From: Archaeoglobi archaeon JdFR-42
GTDB lineage: Archaea > Halobacteriota > Archaeoglobi > Archaeoglobales > JdFR-42
Reading direction: 5' to 3'
Assembly: GCA_002010305.1 (NCBI GenBank)
Contig: MTND01000028.1
Span: forward strand, 1-32,533
DNA: 32,533 nt
Shown: in pieces, positions 24,574 through 32,533 of the stretch
How positions within the stretch are numbered: the stretch's first letter is position 1
Layout: the number at the start of each line of letters is the position of its first letter
Program-made: the position numbers and the translations under genes
Notes under the pieces: generated by a model
What the model was told of the DNA's origin: nothing
What the model saw: the letters and a program-made list of their open reading frames with translations, nothing else
Database searches by the model: none

Positions 24574-25035
24574 TCTGGAAGTGAAATCGGATATATTGAC
24601 CCAGTGTTTGCCAGTCCAGTATAGCTTAACACAATTGGGGCAGTAATATAGAGTGTATTTTTTCACACTATCCGGAAGTTTATCTTTTTTCAATGCTCTA
24701 TCGGTCTCTTCACCGGTTGGCTTTCTGAGAAGGGTGTTGCAGAGACTGCATCTATCCATCACAGGTGCAAAATTTAGGTTTAACATATCTTTTAGCTCGC
24801 CAAGCTGGTCTCTCACTCCATTAGAAGATATGAAAATTACCTTCCTGTTCTGTTTAACTGCTCTGGTGTATAGTTCTTCATCTCTAGTTAGAAGAATCCT
24901 ATCGGAGAAATACTCAAGAAGGAATCTATCCTCGTCACCTTCAACATTCAACTCACCCACATAAAGAGTATCAAACCCATACAGCCGGAGCCAGATGCGC
25001 ATTTTTCCAAGCATTCTATCCAGAATGAATTTCAT
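24550..25035 (-). CDS. Mut7-C family RNase-like protein with zinc ribbon
   Basis: 161 residues. The N-terminal part (MKFILDRMLGKMRIWLRLYGFDT, RDEELYTRA) has the conserved Asp and Arg/Lys pattern of the Mut7-C PIN-like domain. The C-terminal part carries a zinc ribbon of CSLCNTLL and YYCPNCVKLYWTGKHW. Mut7-C proteins are predicted RNases; the true target is unknown. The tail overlaps tpiA by 24 bases on the opposite strand. Confidence 0.85.
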   Translation of the reverse strand: MKFILDRMLGKMRIWLRLYGFDTLYVGELNVEGDEDRFLLEYFSDRILLTRDEELYTRAVKQNRKVIFISSNGVRDQLGELKDMLNLNFAPVMDRCSLCNTLLRKPTGEETDRALKKDKLPDSVKKYTLYYCPNCVKLYWTGKHWVNISDFTSRLNSDQFF

Positions 25036-25254
25036 CTGATCATCATTTTGACTCTACTATTATTATGTTTTACTACTCTTAGGAGGGTTTTTATGATTCT
25101 CCCTCTATTTCATAATACGTGAGTGAGTCTAGAATTTCCAAGTGATATTATAGGCGAGATAGTAGTCCAACAAAAGCTGCTATATACGTCCTACTGTATA
25201 ATCACTTTTGTATGATATCAAAATCTGCTATTTATTAAATTCAACTATCTATAA

Positions 25255-25950
25255 TCAAGTCTTCACTCCCAGATACCTGACAAGAACTTCTGAATTCTCT
25301 TTGAGCTTTTCTGATGTGGATTCATGTTTTATAGTACCCTTCTCCATAATATATACCCGCTCTACTGTATCAAGAGCCATCTTGGCGTTTTGTTCTACTA
25401 GTAATATGCTGACCCCCTTCTCGTTAATCTCATGGATCACTTCCATAATCTTGGAGACCATAATGGGCATCAAACCTTCCGTGGGTTCGTCCATCAGAAT
25501 GATTTTAGGCTCTACCATAAGAGCTCTGGCAATGGCCAGCATCTGCTGTTCTCCACCACTCATAGTTCCAGCCAGTTGATCCTTTCGCTCTTCCAGTCTT
25601 GGGAAGAGAGAAAAGACATCCTCGAAAAGCTCGGGTCTTTCTTCTCGCATGCCAATTTTGAGGTTCTCCATCACTGTGAGCTCTGGAAATACATGCCTTC
25701 CCTGGGGAACATATCCAATACCGAGGCGAGCGATTTTATAAGCAGGCATCCCTGCTATGTTAACGCCATTCAATTCTATAACGCCCTCCTTGGGGGGAGT
25801 AAGTCCCATGATAGTCCTCATGGTAGTGGTTTTTCCCACACCATTTCTCCCTAGAATACCCACTACTTCACCCTCTTTAACTTCCATGCTCACTCCATGG
25901 AGTACGTGGGACTTTCCATAATAGGTATGGACATTCTCCAGTTTCAACAT
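25255..25950 (-). CDS. livF: Branched-chain amino acid-type ABC transporter ATPase LivF
   Basis: 231 residues with Walker A GRNGVGKTT, signature MSGGEQQM, Walker B IILMDEPTEGL and the H-loop segment, in the usual LivF order and length. It starts on the last base of the livG stop (TAATG). LivF and LivG energise uptake through LivH and LivM of amino acids, or in relatives urea, amides or aromatic acids. No permease or binding-protein gene is beside it here. Confidence 0.9.
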   Translation of the reverse strand: MLKLENVHTYYGKSHVLHGVSMEVKEGEVVGILGRNGVGKTTTMRTIMGLTPPKEGVIELNGVNIAGMPAYKIARLGIGYVPQGRHVFPELTVMENLKIGMREERPELFEDVFSLFPRLEERKDQLAGTMSGGEQQMLAIARALMVEPKIILMDEPTEGLMPIMVSKIMEVIHEINEKGVSILLVEQNAKMALDTVERVYIMEKGTIKHESTSEKLKENSEVLVRYLGVKT

Positions 25951-26687
25951 TATCTCTCCCCCAAATATGCCCTGATAACTTCTTTATGTTCTGATATCTC
26001 TTTGGGTGTTCCCTCAGCTATAACCTTACCACTGTCAAATACTGTAATAGTTTCAGCAAGATTCATCACAACGTCCATATCATGTTCTACCAGTATTATG
26101 GTATGTTCCTTTGATAGATCCTTAATAACTTTCGACATCTCACCCGTCTCTTTGGGACTGAGGCCAGCAACGGGCTCATCAAGCAGTAGTAATTGAGGAT
26201 CAGTTGCAAGGGCAATGGCAATTTCCAGTAATCGTTGATCTCCATGGGACAGATTTGCAGCAATCTCATTTGCTTTATCTTTTATTCGTACAAGCTCAAG
26301 AATCTCTTCTGTTCTTTCCGCTACATCTTTTAACCTGGAAAAATGTACAAAAGGATTAAGCTTCTTTTTTCTGGAATTGGCTGCCACCCATATATTTTCA
26401 TAAACCGTGAGCCCCTGAAAGATGTTGGTGATCTGAAAAGTAGTAGCAATCCCTTTCTGAGAAATCACATAGGGTGGCTGGTTGGTTATGTCCTCTCCTC
26501 TGAAAAAGATCTCCCCTTCAGTGGGTTTAAGACGCCCTGACAACATGGCAAGGAATGTAGTTTTTCCGGCACCATTTGGGCCTATCAACGCCCTCAACTC
26601 TCCCTCATTTACAGAGAAATCCACACTATCAACAGCGGTTAATCCACCAAATCTTTTCGTAACATCTTTCGTCTCCAGTATGGACAT
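25950..26687 (-). CDS. livG: Branched-chain amino acid-type ABC transporter ATPase LivG
   Basis: 245 residues from ATG 26687, with Walker A GPNGAGKTT, signature LSHGDQRLLEIA, Walker B LLLLDEPVAGL and the H-loop EHDMDVV. LSHGDQR, in place of LSGGQ, is usual for LivG. The frame reaches GTG 26696 but TGAGGAGTG about six bases before the ATG favours 26687. It is first of a two-gene operon and divergent from the molybdenum hydroxylase genes, so a link to uptake of that pathway's substrate is possible. Confidence 0.9.
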   Translation of the reverse strand: MSILETKDVTKRFGGLTAVDSVDFSVNEGELRALIGPNGAGKTTFLAMLSGRLKPTEGEIFFRGEDITNQPPYVISQKGIATTFQITNIFQGLTVYENIWVAANSRKKKLNPFVHFSRLKDVAERTEEILELVRIKDKANEIAANLSHGDQRLLEIAIALATDPQLLLLDEPVAGLSPKETGEMSKVIKDLSKEHTIILVEHDMDVVMNLAETITVFDSGKVIAEGTPKEISEHKEVIRAYLGER

Positions 26688-26728
26688 GGTATACACTCCT
26701 CAGCTTTGGGATACTCAACAATGACTAT

Positions 26729-26738
26729 TATTTAATAC
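26729..26738 (-). promoter_or_regulatory. Probable TATA box of livGF
   Basis: Reads GTATTAAATA on the minus strand and gives a leader of about 20 bases that contains the TGAGGAGTG ribosome site. Confidence 0.45.
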
Positions 26739-26982
26739 TTTTACATACGTTACGTTGACAAATTGTAGGTCTATAATCTACATTATAAAAATCTATCTTT
26801 TCCGTGTATCTCACAATTCTCAGTGAACAATTCCAAAAATAGATGAAAAATCTCTACCCTCCCTCGTTACATATACAGTAAACGTGCGCCAGAAATCCAT
26901 TTTCCCACATTCTTCCTTTACAATATGGATATGAAAATTACTCCTATCTTTATTACTCATGGCATCCTTTTCAAATATGGAA

Positions 26983-26992
26983 AGTTATATTT
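26983..26992 (+). promoter_or_regulatory. Probable TATA box of the molybdenum hydroxylase operon
   Basis: AGTTATATTT is centred about 31 bases before ATG 27019 and no ribosome site is visible, which suggests a leaderless or nearly leaderless transcript. Confidence 0.5.
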
Positions 26993-27018
26993 CTAAAGAA
27001 TCTTCATCATGATAAAAT

Positions 27019-27489
27019 ATGTATCGGATAGACATCAATGTTAATGGAGAGGCTCATACTCTAGATGTCCCCTCCAATGCTACTTTACTTGAAGTGCTGA
27101 GGGATAATCTAGGATTAAAAGGTGTTAAGGAAGGATGTGGAAAAGGAGAATGTGGTGCATGCACAGTTTTGATCAATGGAATTCCCGTTAATGCCTGTTT
27201 AATTCTTGCAGTGGATGTTGATGGGATGGAAATAACCACCATAGAAGGTCTGGCTAGGGGGGATGAGCTTAATCCGATTCAGGAGTCGTTTATAGAACAT
27301 GGAGCTGTGCAATGTGGTTTTTGCACCCCTGGAATGATAATGTCCGCAAAACACCTCCTTGACAATAACTCAAGACCAACTGTGGATGAGATTAAAGAGG
27401 CAATTTCTGGGAATTTATGTCGTTGTACAGGATATGTGCGGATTATAAAGGCCATTGAGGCCGCATCGGAAAGATACTCTTTCAGGTGA
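27019..27489 (+). CDS. Molybdenum hydroxylase, 2Fe-2S (small) subunit
   Basis: 156 residues, standard CoxS/XdhC/HcrC length. The plant-ferredoxin-like cluster has C40, C45, C48 and C60 (GCGKGECGACTVL...NAC) and the second cluster has C99, C102, C134 and C136 (QCGFCTPGM, NLCRCTGY). It passes electrons from the molybdenum centre towards FAD. First gene of a tight operon with the large and FAD subunits and a CoA ligase. Family members include xanthine, CO, nicotinate and 4-hydroxybenzoyl-CoA enzymes. Confidence 0.93.
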   Translation: MYRIDINVNGEAHTLDVPSNATLLEVLRDNLGLKGVKEGCGKGECGACTVLINGIPVNACLILAVDVDGMEITTIEGLARGDELNPIQESFIEHGAVQCGFCTPGMIMSAKHLLDNNSRPTVDEIKEAISGNLCRCTGYVRIIKAIEAASERYSFR

Positions 27490-27493
27490 TGTA

Positions 27494-29887
27494 ATGCAGG
27501 AAACTGTAACAAAAGAAAAGGAAGAATATGTCTATGTAGGAAAAGGCGTTCCGAGGGTAGATGGCTATAAAAAAGTAACCGGAAAAGCTGTCTATACAGT
27601 GGATGTGGATCTCCCTGGTATGCTTCATGGAAAAATTCTAAGAAGTCCAGTACCTCATGCCCTGATCAAAAGTATAGACACCTCCAGGGCTGAAGCTCTT
27701 CCCGGAGTGAAAGCAGTGATAACAGGGAAGGATACACAGGGTATCAGGTTTGGTTTTGTTGAAACTCCTCATATGCCAGCAGATATGCCCCCTCTTGCTG
27801 AGGATAAGGTAAGATATGTGGGAGAAGCCGTTGCAGCAGTCGCTGCCACCTCTGAACGAATCGCTGTAAAGGCCCTTGATTTAATAGAGGTTGAATACAA
27901 ACCTTTACCGGCAGTATTTCATCCAGAGAAAGCAATGGAACCGGAAGCCCCTAAAATCCATGATATTATTCCAGCAACTGGCCCGTCTTTCTGGCAACAA
28001 TGGGGAGTTGAAAGAGAAAGCACACCACAGAAGGTGGAGAGGAATATATGCAGTGAAATACATGTGGAAATTGGAGATATTGAGGAGGGATTTGCAAAAG
28101 CAGATTATATCAGGGAAGACAGGTTTGAGACTAATGTTACCGCTCATGGAGCTCTTGAACCTCATGGAGTCGTGGCAAGATACACCAGGGATAAGCTGGA
28201 TGTTTGGCTCTCTCATATGGGGCCATATATGAAACGATACTGGCTTGCTCGCACTATGGGTTTGCCTGATAGCAAAGTAAGGGTACATCATGCCTATATC
28301 GGTGGGGCTTTTGGGGGAAAAATAGACCTGTTCGACTATGAGTTTATTGCAAGCTATTTATCAAAAATAACTGGGAGACCTGTTAGGATAGTTCTCACTC
28401 GAAAGGAAGTGTTTCAATCAACTAGGTTGCGTCATCCCATGGTGTTTTATGTCAAGACGGGTGTAAAGAGGAATGGAAAGATAACCGCTTTAGATGTCAC
28501 GGCTATTGACGACACAGGAGCTTATAGAGGTACTGGCCCTGTTGTTGTTTATCTTGCTCACGCTTTCTCAATACCCCTTTACAGAATTCCAAATGTCAAT
28601 TATAAGGGTTATGCAGTATATACTAACAATCCGGTTAGAGTTGCTATGAGGGGGCATGGAGCTCCACAAGCGAGATTTGCCATGGAGCAGCAACTGGATA
28701 TGATCGCTGAGGATATTGGCATGAGCCCAATTGACATCAGGCTCATAAACGTTAGAGAACAGGGTGAGGTGCTACCCAATGGAGACATCCTCAACAGTTG
28801 CGGTTTGAGAGAATGCATAGAGAGATCGGCCGAAAGAAGCGATTTTATGAAAAAATACGGTAAAAACAGAGGTAAGGGAAGAGGTATAGGGATTGGTTTA
28901 ACGAGCATGTTCAGTGGGGCTCAGTTTTATCCATTCGGTGCCACGGGGGTTGTACTTCTCCATGATGATGGGAGTGCGACCATTTTTTCAGGTGCAGTGG
29001 AGTTCGGCCAAGGTTCAGATACTATGATGTGTCAGATCGTGGCAGAAGAGCTTGGAATCGATATAGGTAAGGTAAGCATTTTGTCGGCTGATTCTGAGCT
29101 GTGTCCTATAGCCTTGGATAACTGGCTAAGTGGGGGTACATTCGTTAATGGAAGGGCGGTTCAGCTTGCTGCAAGAAATGCAAAAGAACAGTTACTGAGC
29201 TATGCGTCCCAGATACTTGGAGTTTCAAAAGAAGAACTTGATGTCAGAGATGGGGAGATATTTTCTGTCAAAGATCCATCTAAGAAAATATCCCATGAGG
29301 GAGTAATAAAATATGCCATTCATAAAAGCAGGGGTAAACAGATAGTAGGAGTGGGACATGCAACTCCTGTAGAGGGAGCATACTGGTATCCGAGCCTAAG
29401 AACAGGTAAAGGGAAATTCACAGGAGCATATTCTTTCTCTGCCAGTGTAGCAGAAGTAGAGGTGGATATGGACACAGGAGTTGTTAGGGTATTGAAAATC
29501 ATTAATGCTCACGACTGTGGATATCCCATCAATCCTATACTAGTTGAGGGACAGGCTGAAGGACAGGGTTATATGGGCATGGCCCAGGTATTGATGGAAA
29601 ACATTGTGGAACACGATGGTGTTATTTTAAACTCTGATTTTCTGGAATATAAGATGCCCACTGCCCTTGATATACCAGAAATGGAAACCATACATATTGA
29701 GACTCGTGATCCAAATGGTCCATTTGGTGGAAAGGAAGTGGGAGAGGGTGTAATTGCGGGAGTAGTAGCAGCAATAGCTAACGCGATATATGACGCTACA
29801 GGTGTACGATTTCATACCCTACCTATAACTCCAGATGTCATACTGAAGGGATTGAAGGAGAAACGGATGAAGGAGGAGAGACAGTGA
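27494..29887 (+). CDS. Molybdenum hydroxylase, molybdopterin-binding (large) subunit
   Basis: 797 residues from ATG 27494, four bases after the small-subunit stop and with CAGGTG upstream; the open frame extends back to 27455 inside the previous gene. It starts with the a/b hammerhead pattern (VGKGVPRVDGYKKVTGKAVY) and has GGAFGGK (about 270-276), RGHGAPQARFAMEQ and VEFGQGSD of the cofactor-binding region. Near the C-terminus, GGKEVGEGVIAG supplies the conserved Glu that activates hydroxylation or, in 4-hydroxybenzoyl-CoA reductase, its counterpart region. The usual RGFG/RGPG is RGHG here. The reaction is hydroxylation of an aromatic or N-heterocyclic carbon, or reductive dehydroxylation. Confidence 0.92.
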   Translation: MQETVTKEKEEYVYVGKGVPRVDGYKKVTGKAVYTVDVDLPGMLHGKILRSPVPHALIKSIDTSRAEALPGVKAVITGKDTQGIRFGFVETPHMPADMPPLAEDKVRYVGEAVAAVAATSERIAVKALDLIEVEYKPLPAVFHPEKAMEPEAPKIHDIIPATGPSFWQQWGVERESTPQKVERNICSEIHVEIGDIEEGFAKADYIREDRFETNVTAHGALEPHGVVARYTRDKLDVWLSHMGPYMKRYWLARTMGLPDSKVRVHHAYIGGAFGGKIDLFDYEFIASYLSKITGRPVRIVLTRKEVFQSTRLRHPMVFYVKTGVKRNGKITALDVTAIDDTGAYRGTGPVVVYLAHAFSIPLYRIPNVNYKGYAVYTNNPVRVAMRGHGAPQARFAMEQQLDMIAEDIGMSPIDIRLINVREQGEVLPNGDILNSCGLRECIERSAERSDFMKKYGKNRGKGRGIGIGLTSMFSGAQFYPFGATGVVLLHDDGSATIFSGAVEFGQGSDTMMCQIVAEELGIDIGKVSILSADSELCPIALDNWLSGGTFVNGRAVQLAARNAKEQLLSYASQILGVSKEELDVRDGEIFSVKDPSKKISHEGVIKYAIHKSRGKQIVGVGHATPVEGAYWYPSLRTGKGKFTGAYSFSASVAEVEVDMDTGVVRVLKIINAHDCGYPINPILVEGQAEGQGYMGMAQVLMENIVEHDGVILNSDFLEYKMPTALDIPEMETIHIETRDPNGPFGGKEVGEGVIAGVVAAIANAIYDATGVRFHTLPITPDVILKGLKEKRMKEERQ

Positions 29888-30858
29888 TAATACCTGGGGA
29901 ATTTGAATATGTTAGTCCCTCCAGTATTTCAGAAGCATCTCGAGAGATAATAGAAAGAGATGCTGTAGTGTTTGCTGGTGGAACTGATCTGGTACCAATG
30001 TTCAAAGAAAAGCTTGTTACTCCTAAAGTGGTGGTCAATCTAAAGAAAATACCAGGAATGGATGGCATCTCCTTTGATAAGGCATACATGTCCATTGGAG
30101 CTCTTACTACTCTAGCATCTCTCGCAACTCATCCTTCCATTCTCGAGAAATGTCCAAGTATAGGCAAGGCAGCAAAGTCTATTGCCTCACCTCAAATACG
30201 AAATGTTGGAACAGTGGGTGGAAACCTTTGTCAAAATCTCAGGTGTCCGTATTTCCGTCAAGATTTTCCATGTCACAAGCGTGGAGGAAAGAAGTGTTTT
30301 GCAGTTGGAGGAGACAATTACCTTCATTCCATATTTGGAGCAAAAAGATGTTTTGCTGTGAACCCCTCAGATCTCGCTACCATATTAGTCGCCTACGATT
30401 CAAAAGTAATCCTTGAAAGTAAGGAAGGAGTACGAGAAATATTTCTTGAAGATTTTTATCTTGGTCCAGGAGAATTTGACATTGAGAAAGGAGAAATTCT
30501 GAAAGAGGTTGTTGTATCTTCTGAAAACATGGACAATACTCTGGATGCTTTTCTGAAATTCCGAATCAGACAGTCCATAGATTTTGCTCTAGTCAATGTA
30601 GGTGTTGTTTTAAAAATCCAGAATGGACTGGTGGAGAAAGCATCAGTGGTTCTGGGTGCAGTGGCAGGCACGCCATATCGAGCAGTGGAGAGTGAAAAGG
30701 CTCTGACAGGAAACGAGCTCACCAAAGAGCTGATAGAGGAGGCAGCTCATAAAGCAGTTGAAAAGGCTAAACCTCTTTCAAAAAACGAATACAAGGTTGA
30801 TGTGGCAAGAATCCTGATTAAAAGAGCTCTTGAGGAAATAATGGAGAGAACGTTATGA
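29884..30858 (+). CDS. Molybdenum hydroxylase, FAD-binding subunit with a cysteine-rich insertion
   Basis: 324 residues. FAD-binding motifs are AGGTDLVPMFK near residue 32 and RNVGTVGGNLCQ near 107-117. Following the second motif is an insertion with C116, C121, C130, C138 and C156, reminiscent of the segment that holds an extra 4Fe-4S cluster in the beta subunit of 4-hydroxybenzoyl-CoA reductase, and of similar insertions in some other anaerobic members. The length also fits that subunit. It starts with GTG overlapping the large-subunit stop, with AAGGAGGAG upstream, and its own stop overlaps the ligase start, so all four genes are coupled. Confidence 0.9.
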   Translation: MIIPGEFEYVSPSSISEASREIIERDAVVFAGGTDLVPMFKEKLVTPKVVVNLKKIPGMDGISFDKAYMSIGALTTLASLATHPSILEKCPSIGKAAKSIASPQIRNVGTVGGNLCQNLRCPYFRQDFPCHKRGGKKCFAVGGDNYLHSIFGAKRCFAVNPSDLATILVAYDSKVILESKEGVREIFLEDFYLGPGEFDIEKGEILKEVVVSSENMDNTLDAFLKFRIRQSIDFALVNVGVVLKIQNGLVEKASVVLGAVAGTPYRAVESEKALTGNELTKELIEEAAHKAVEKAKPLSKNEYKVDVARILIKRALEEIMERTL

Positions 30859-32438
30859 AAATAGATGATGTAATTCCGGATGATGCACGACCAACTTTGG
30901 TCTTTACCCTTCCCCATATCCATTACCCACCATGTATGAATGTGGCAGAAAAGCTTGTTGATGCAAATGTTAAAAAAGGAAAAAAGGAAAAGACCGCCAT
31001 ATATTTCGAAAATCTTGCCATTACTTATGGAGAATTGCAGGAAATGGTTAACAGGCTTGGTAATGGCCTTAAAGAGCTTGGCATTTCTCTAGGAGATAGA
31101 GTTCTGTTAAGATCCAAAAATCGGCCGGAGTTAATCATATCCATTCTGGCAATCCAGAAAATTGGGGCCATTGCTGTTCCCACAATGCATCTTTTCAGGG
31201 AGAAGGAATTGAAGTACATTCTGAAAGATTCGAGAGCAAAGGCAGTTATTGTTCAAGACTCCCTTATAAGAGAGGTCAGAAATATAGAATCTGAGATCGA
31301 AATAAAACATGTGGTAGAATTTTCGGATTCTGAGGGGAGCATATCTTTTGGAGATGTGGATGGCTCTAAAAAACTGGACGCTGCTTCAACAGAACGGGAT
31401 GATATTGCCCTCATCTTGTATACTTCTGGAACAACAGGCACTCCTAAGGGAGTTATCCACACCCATGAGTCTATAGTGAGTTCAGCAGATACCTTCAATA
31501 GATATGCTTTTAAACCAGTGGAAAGTGATGTGTATTCTGGACATCCACCTATTGCTTTTGCATACTGCTATGGCGGCCTCATGTCATATCCTTTCAGGTA
31601 TGGTGCCACTACTTCTCTGATTGAAGATTTTACTCCAGAAAAAATGTTTGAAACCCTCGAAGCGACCAGAGCAACCATTTTTTTCAGTGTTCCGACAGCC
31701 CTGAACATGATGCTGAGAGTTGAAAAAGCTGAAAAGGAGTATGATTTATCCGCCCTTAGAGCGGTTTCAAGTGCTGGAGAACCCTTGCCACCGAAAATAC
31801 TGAAAGAGTGGATGGATCGATTCCATGTACCTGTAGTTGATAATCTTGGAACAACAGAAACCTTGGCCAGTTTTGTATCCAACACGGTAGATGAGATACG
31901 TCCCGGTACATGTGGTAGGCCTGTCCCAGGATATGAGATCAGGATTGTGGATGATAGCTTTAAAGAGGTAGAAAGAGGCACAATTGGTCGGTTGACAGTT
32001 AGAGGGCCTACCGGTGCAAGATACTGGTTTAAGGAAGAGGAACAGAGGAAGTATGTCCGGCAAGGATGGACATACATTGGAGACATGGCATGGATGGATG
32101 ATGAAGGATATGTTCATTATGTGGCAAGAGTGGATGATATAATAATCTCATCGGGTTATAGAATTGCCGCACCTGAAGTGGAAAAAGTATTGGTAGAACA
32201 TGAAGCAGTCAAAGAAGTGGCAGTGATTGGAGTGCCTGACGAGACAAGGGGCCAGGTGGTTAAGGCCTGCATAGTACTCTCTGATGGTTTTGAACCACAT
32301 GAAGAACTTGAGAAGGAACTGAAAAATTTCTGTAAAACGACCCTTGCTCCTTATAAGTATCCTAGGGTTATAGAGTTTGTTGATGAATTACCCAAAACAC
32401 CCACTGGAAAAATCAGACGGAGAGATCTTAAAGTATAA
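30855..32438 (+). CDS. AMP-forming acyl/aryl-CoA ligase
   Basis: 527 residues with the full adenylate-forming signature: LYTSGTTGTPKGVIHTH (about 187-203), the A5 segment DNLGTTET, GDMAWMDDEGYVHYVARVDD, GYRIAAPEVE, and the catalytic Lys in PKTPTGKIRRR at the C-terminus. The N-terminal ARPTLVFTLPHIHYPPCMNV resembles 2-aminobenzoate- and benzoate-CoA ligases. It would activate a carboxylic acid with ATP to its CoA thioester. Its ATG overlaps the FAD-subunit stop, which suggests the molybdenum hydroxylase works on, or makes, the acid it activates; the specific acid is unknown. Confidence 0.9.
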   Translation: MKIDDVIPDDARPTLVFTLPHIHYPPCMNVAEKLVDANVKKGKKEKTAIYFENLAITYGELQEMVNRLGNGLKELGISLGDRVLLRSKNRPELIISILAIQKIGAIAVPTMHLFREKELKYILKDSRAKAVIVQDSLIREVRNIESEIEIKHVVEFSDSEGSISFGDVDGSKKLDAASTERDDIALILYTSGTTGTPKGVIHTHESIVSSADTFNRYAFKPVESDVYSGHPPIAFAYCYGGLMSYPFRYGATTSLIEDFTPEKMFETLEATRATIFFSVPTALNMMLRVEKAEKEYDLSALRAVSSAGEPLPPKILKEWMDRFHVPVVDNLGTTETLASFVSNTVDEIRPGTCGRPVPGYEIRIVDDSFKEVERGTIGRLTVRGPTGARYWFKEEEQRKYVRQGWTYIGDMAWMDDEGYVHYVARVDDIIISSGYRIAAPEVEKVLVEHEAVKEVAVIGVPDETRGQVVKACIVLSDGFEPHEELEKELKNFCKTTLAPYKYPRVIEFVDELPKTPTGKIRRRDLKV

Positions 32439-32443
32439 TGAAA

Positions 32444-32464
32444 TTGTAAATCGTAGATTTGCAA
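32444..32464. repeat. Inverted repeat TTGTAAAT-N5-ATTTGCAA
   Basis: Arms match at seven of eight positions around a 5-base spacer, starting five bases after the ligase stop and ending just before the next start. It has the same layout as 19217-19237 and could be a transcript-end hairpin or operator. Confidence 0.45.
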
Positions 32465-32466
32465 AA

Positions 32467-32533
32467 ATGATATGTGGTATACTTCTTGCCGCAGGAACTT
32501 CAACCAGATATGGCAGGAACAAGTTGCTCGAGG
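32467..32533 (+). CDS. mocA: MocA-like molybdenum cofactor cytidylyltransferase, truncated at the window edge
   Basis: Only 22 codons are inside the window, but they read MICGILLAAGTSTRYGRNKL, the nucleotide-binding N-terminus (LAAGxSxRxGxxK) of the MocA/MobA nucleotidyltransferases. MocA makes the cytosine-dinucleotide form of the molybdenum cofactor used by the xanthine oxidase family, which fits its place right after the hydroxylase genes. A sugar-nucleotide transferase shares the motif, but context favours MocA. No ribosome site is clear; the inverted repeat occupies the upstream bases. Confidence 0.75.
   Translation, partial: MICGILLAAGTSTRYGRNKLLE

Larger units (their letters stand above)
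26688..27018. other. 331-base divergent spacer between livG and the molybdenum hydroxylase
   Basis: No gene seen. It holds a leftward TATA-like GTATTAAATA (26729-26738) about 45 bases before livG, a TGTAG-N9-CTACA pair at 26764-26782, and a rightward TATA-like AGTTATATTT at 26983-26992 about 30 bases before the small-subunit ATG. Confidence 0.5.

Noticed and set aside
25093-25122. Nine-residue frame behind a good AGGAGGG ribosome site
   Set aside because: It leads into no gene on the same strand; the GAGGG/CCCTC pairing nearby is short, so I treat it as chance.
1-32533. Mobile elements, CRISPR arrays, tRNA or rRNA genes
   Set aside because: No transposase or integrase sequence, no regularly spaced repeats and no tRNA-like T-loop in the spacers I read.

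Overview
The window looks like a chromosomal segment of an anaerobic archaeon, probably a euryarchaeote or relative that carries the tetrahydromethanopterin/methanofuran C1 carriers. The evidence is archaeal-type genes (aEF-1 beta, archaeal triosephosphate isomerase, fused Fae-Hps, methanofuran enzymes MfnE and MfnF, a HVO_2753-like zinc ribbon), TATA boxes about 26-30 bases before several starts, and a mix of leaderless and Shine-Dalgarno starts. No methanogenesis gene, rRNA, tRNA, CRISPR or transposase was seen, so the lineage cannot be fixed further.

Layout. (1) 1-4878: a truncated hyuA-type hydantoinase/oxoprolinase gene, two NCS1 nucleobase/hydantoin-type permeases and a UspA protein. 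(2) 4879-14415: a ribbon-helix-helix regulator, then two divergent operons. Leftwards runs a three-subunit molybdopterin oxidoreductase (four-cluster ferredoxin, NrfD membrane subunit, catalytic subunit) followed by a MoaD-like protein. Rightwards runs a four-subunit 2-oxoacid:ferredoxin oxidoreductase ending in a hydantoinase/dihydropyrimidinase. (3) 14542-19205: a rightward, mostly tightly packed run of an AAA ATPase, a PhnP-like metallohydrolase, mfnF, mfnE, a zinc ribbon, aEF-1 beta and a glyoxalase II-like hydrolase. (4) 19267-22402: an aldehyde dehydrogenase homologue that has lost its catalytic residues, divergent from a KaiC-like double ATPase. (5) 22725-25035: fae-hps, tpiA and a convergent Mut7-C protein. 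(6) 25255-32533: livF and livG without their permeases, divergent from a molybdenum hydroxylase (2Fe-2S, Mo and FAD subunits), an aryl-CoA-ligase-like protein, and the start of a mocA-like gene.

How it may work together. Permease, ring-opening amidohydrolase, 2-oxoacid oxidation to reduced ferredoxin and a membrane-linked molybdoenzyme are neighbours. The intergenic regions before permease 2 and between the two divergent operons share a near-identical CG-rich palindrome (CGCAMATTTGCG), and the ribbon-helix-helix gene lies beside one copy. I infer a small regulon for uptake and anaerobic use of a cyclic ureide or related N-heterocycle; the substrate is unknown. The right end looks like a separate aromatic or heterocyclic acid module: CoA activation, molybdenum hydroxylase, and cofactor maturation. 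The middle holds C1-carrier synthesis and the Fae-Hps ribulose-monophosphate route.
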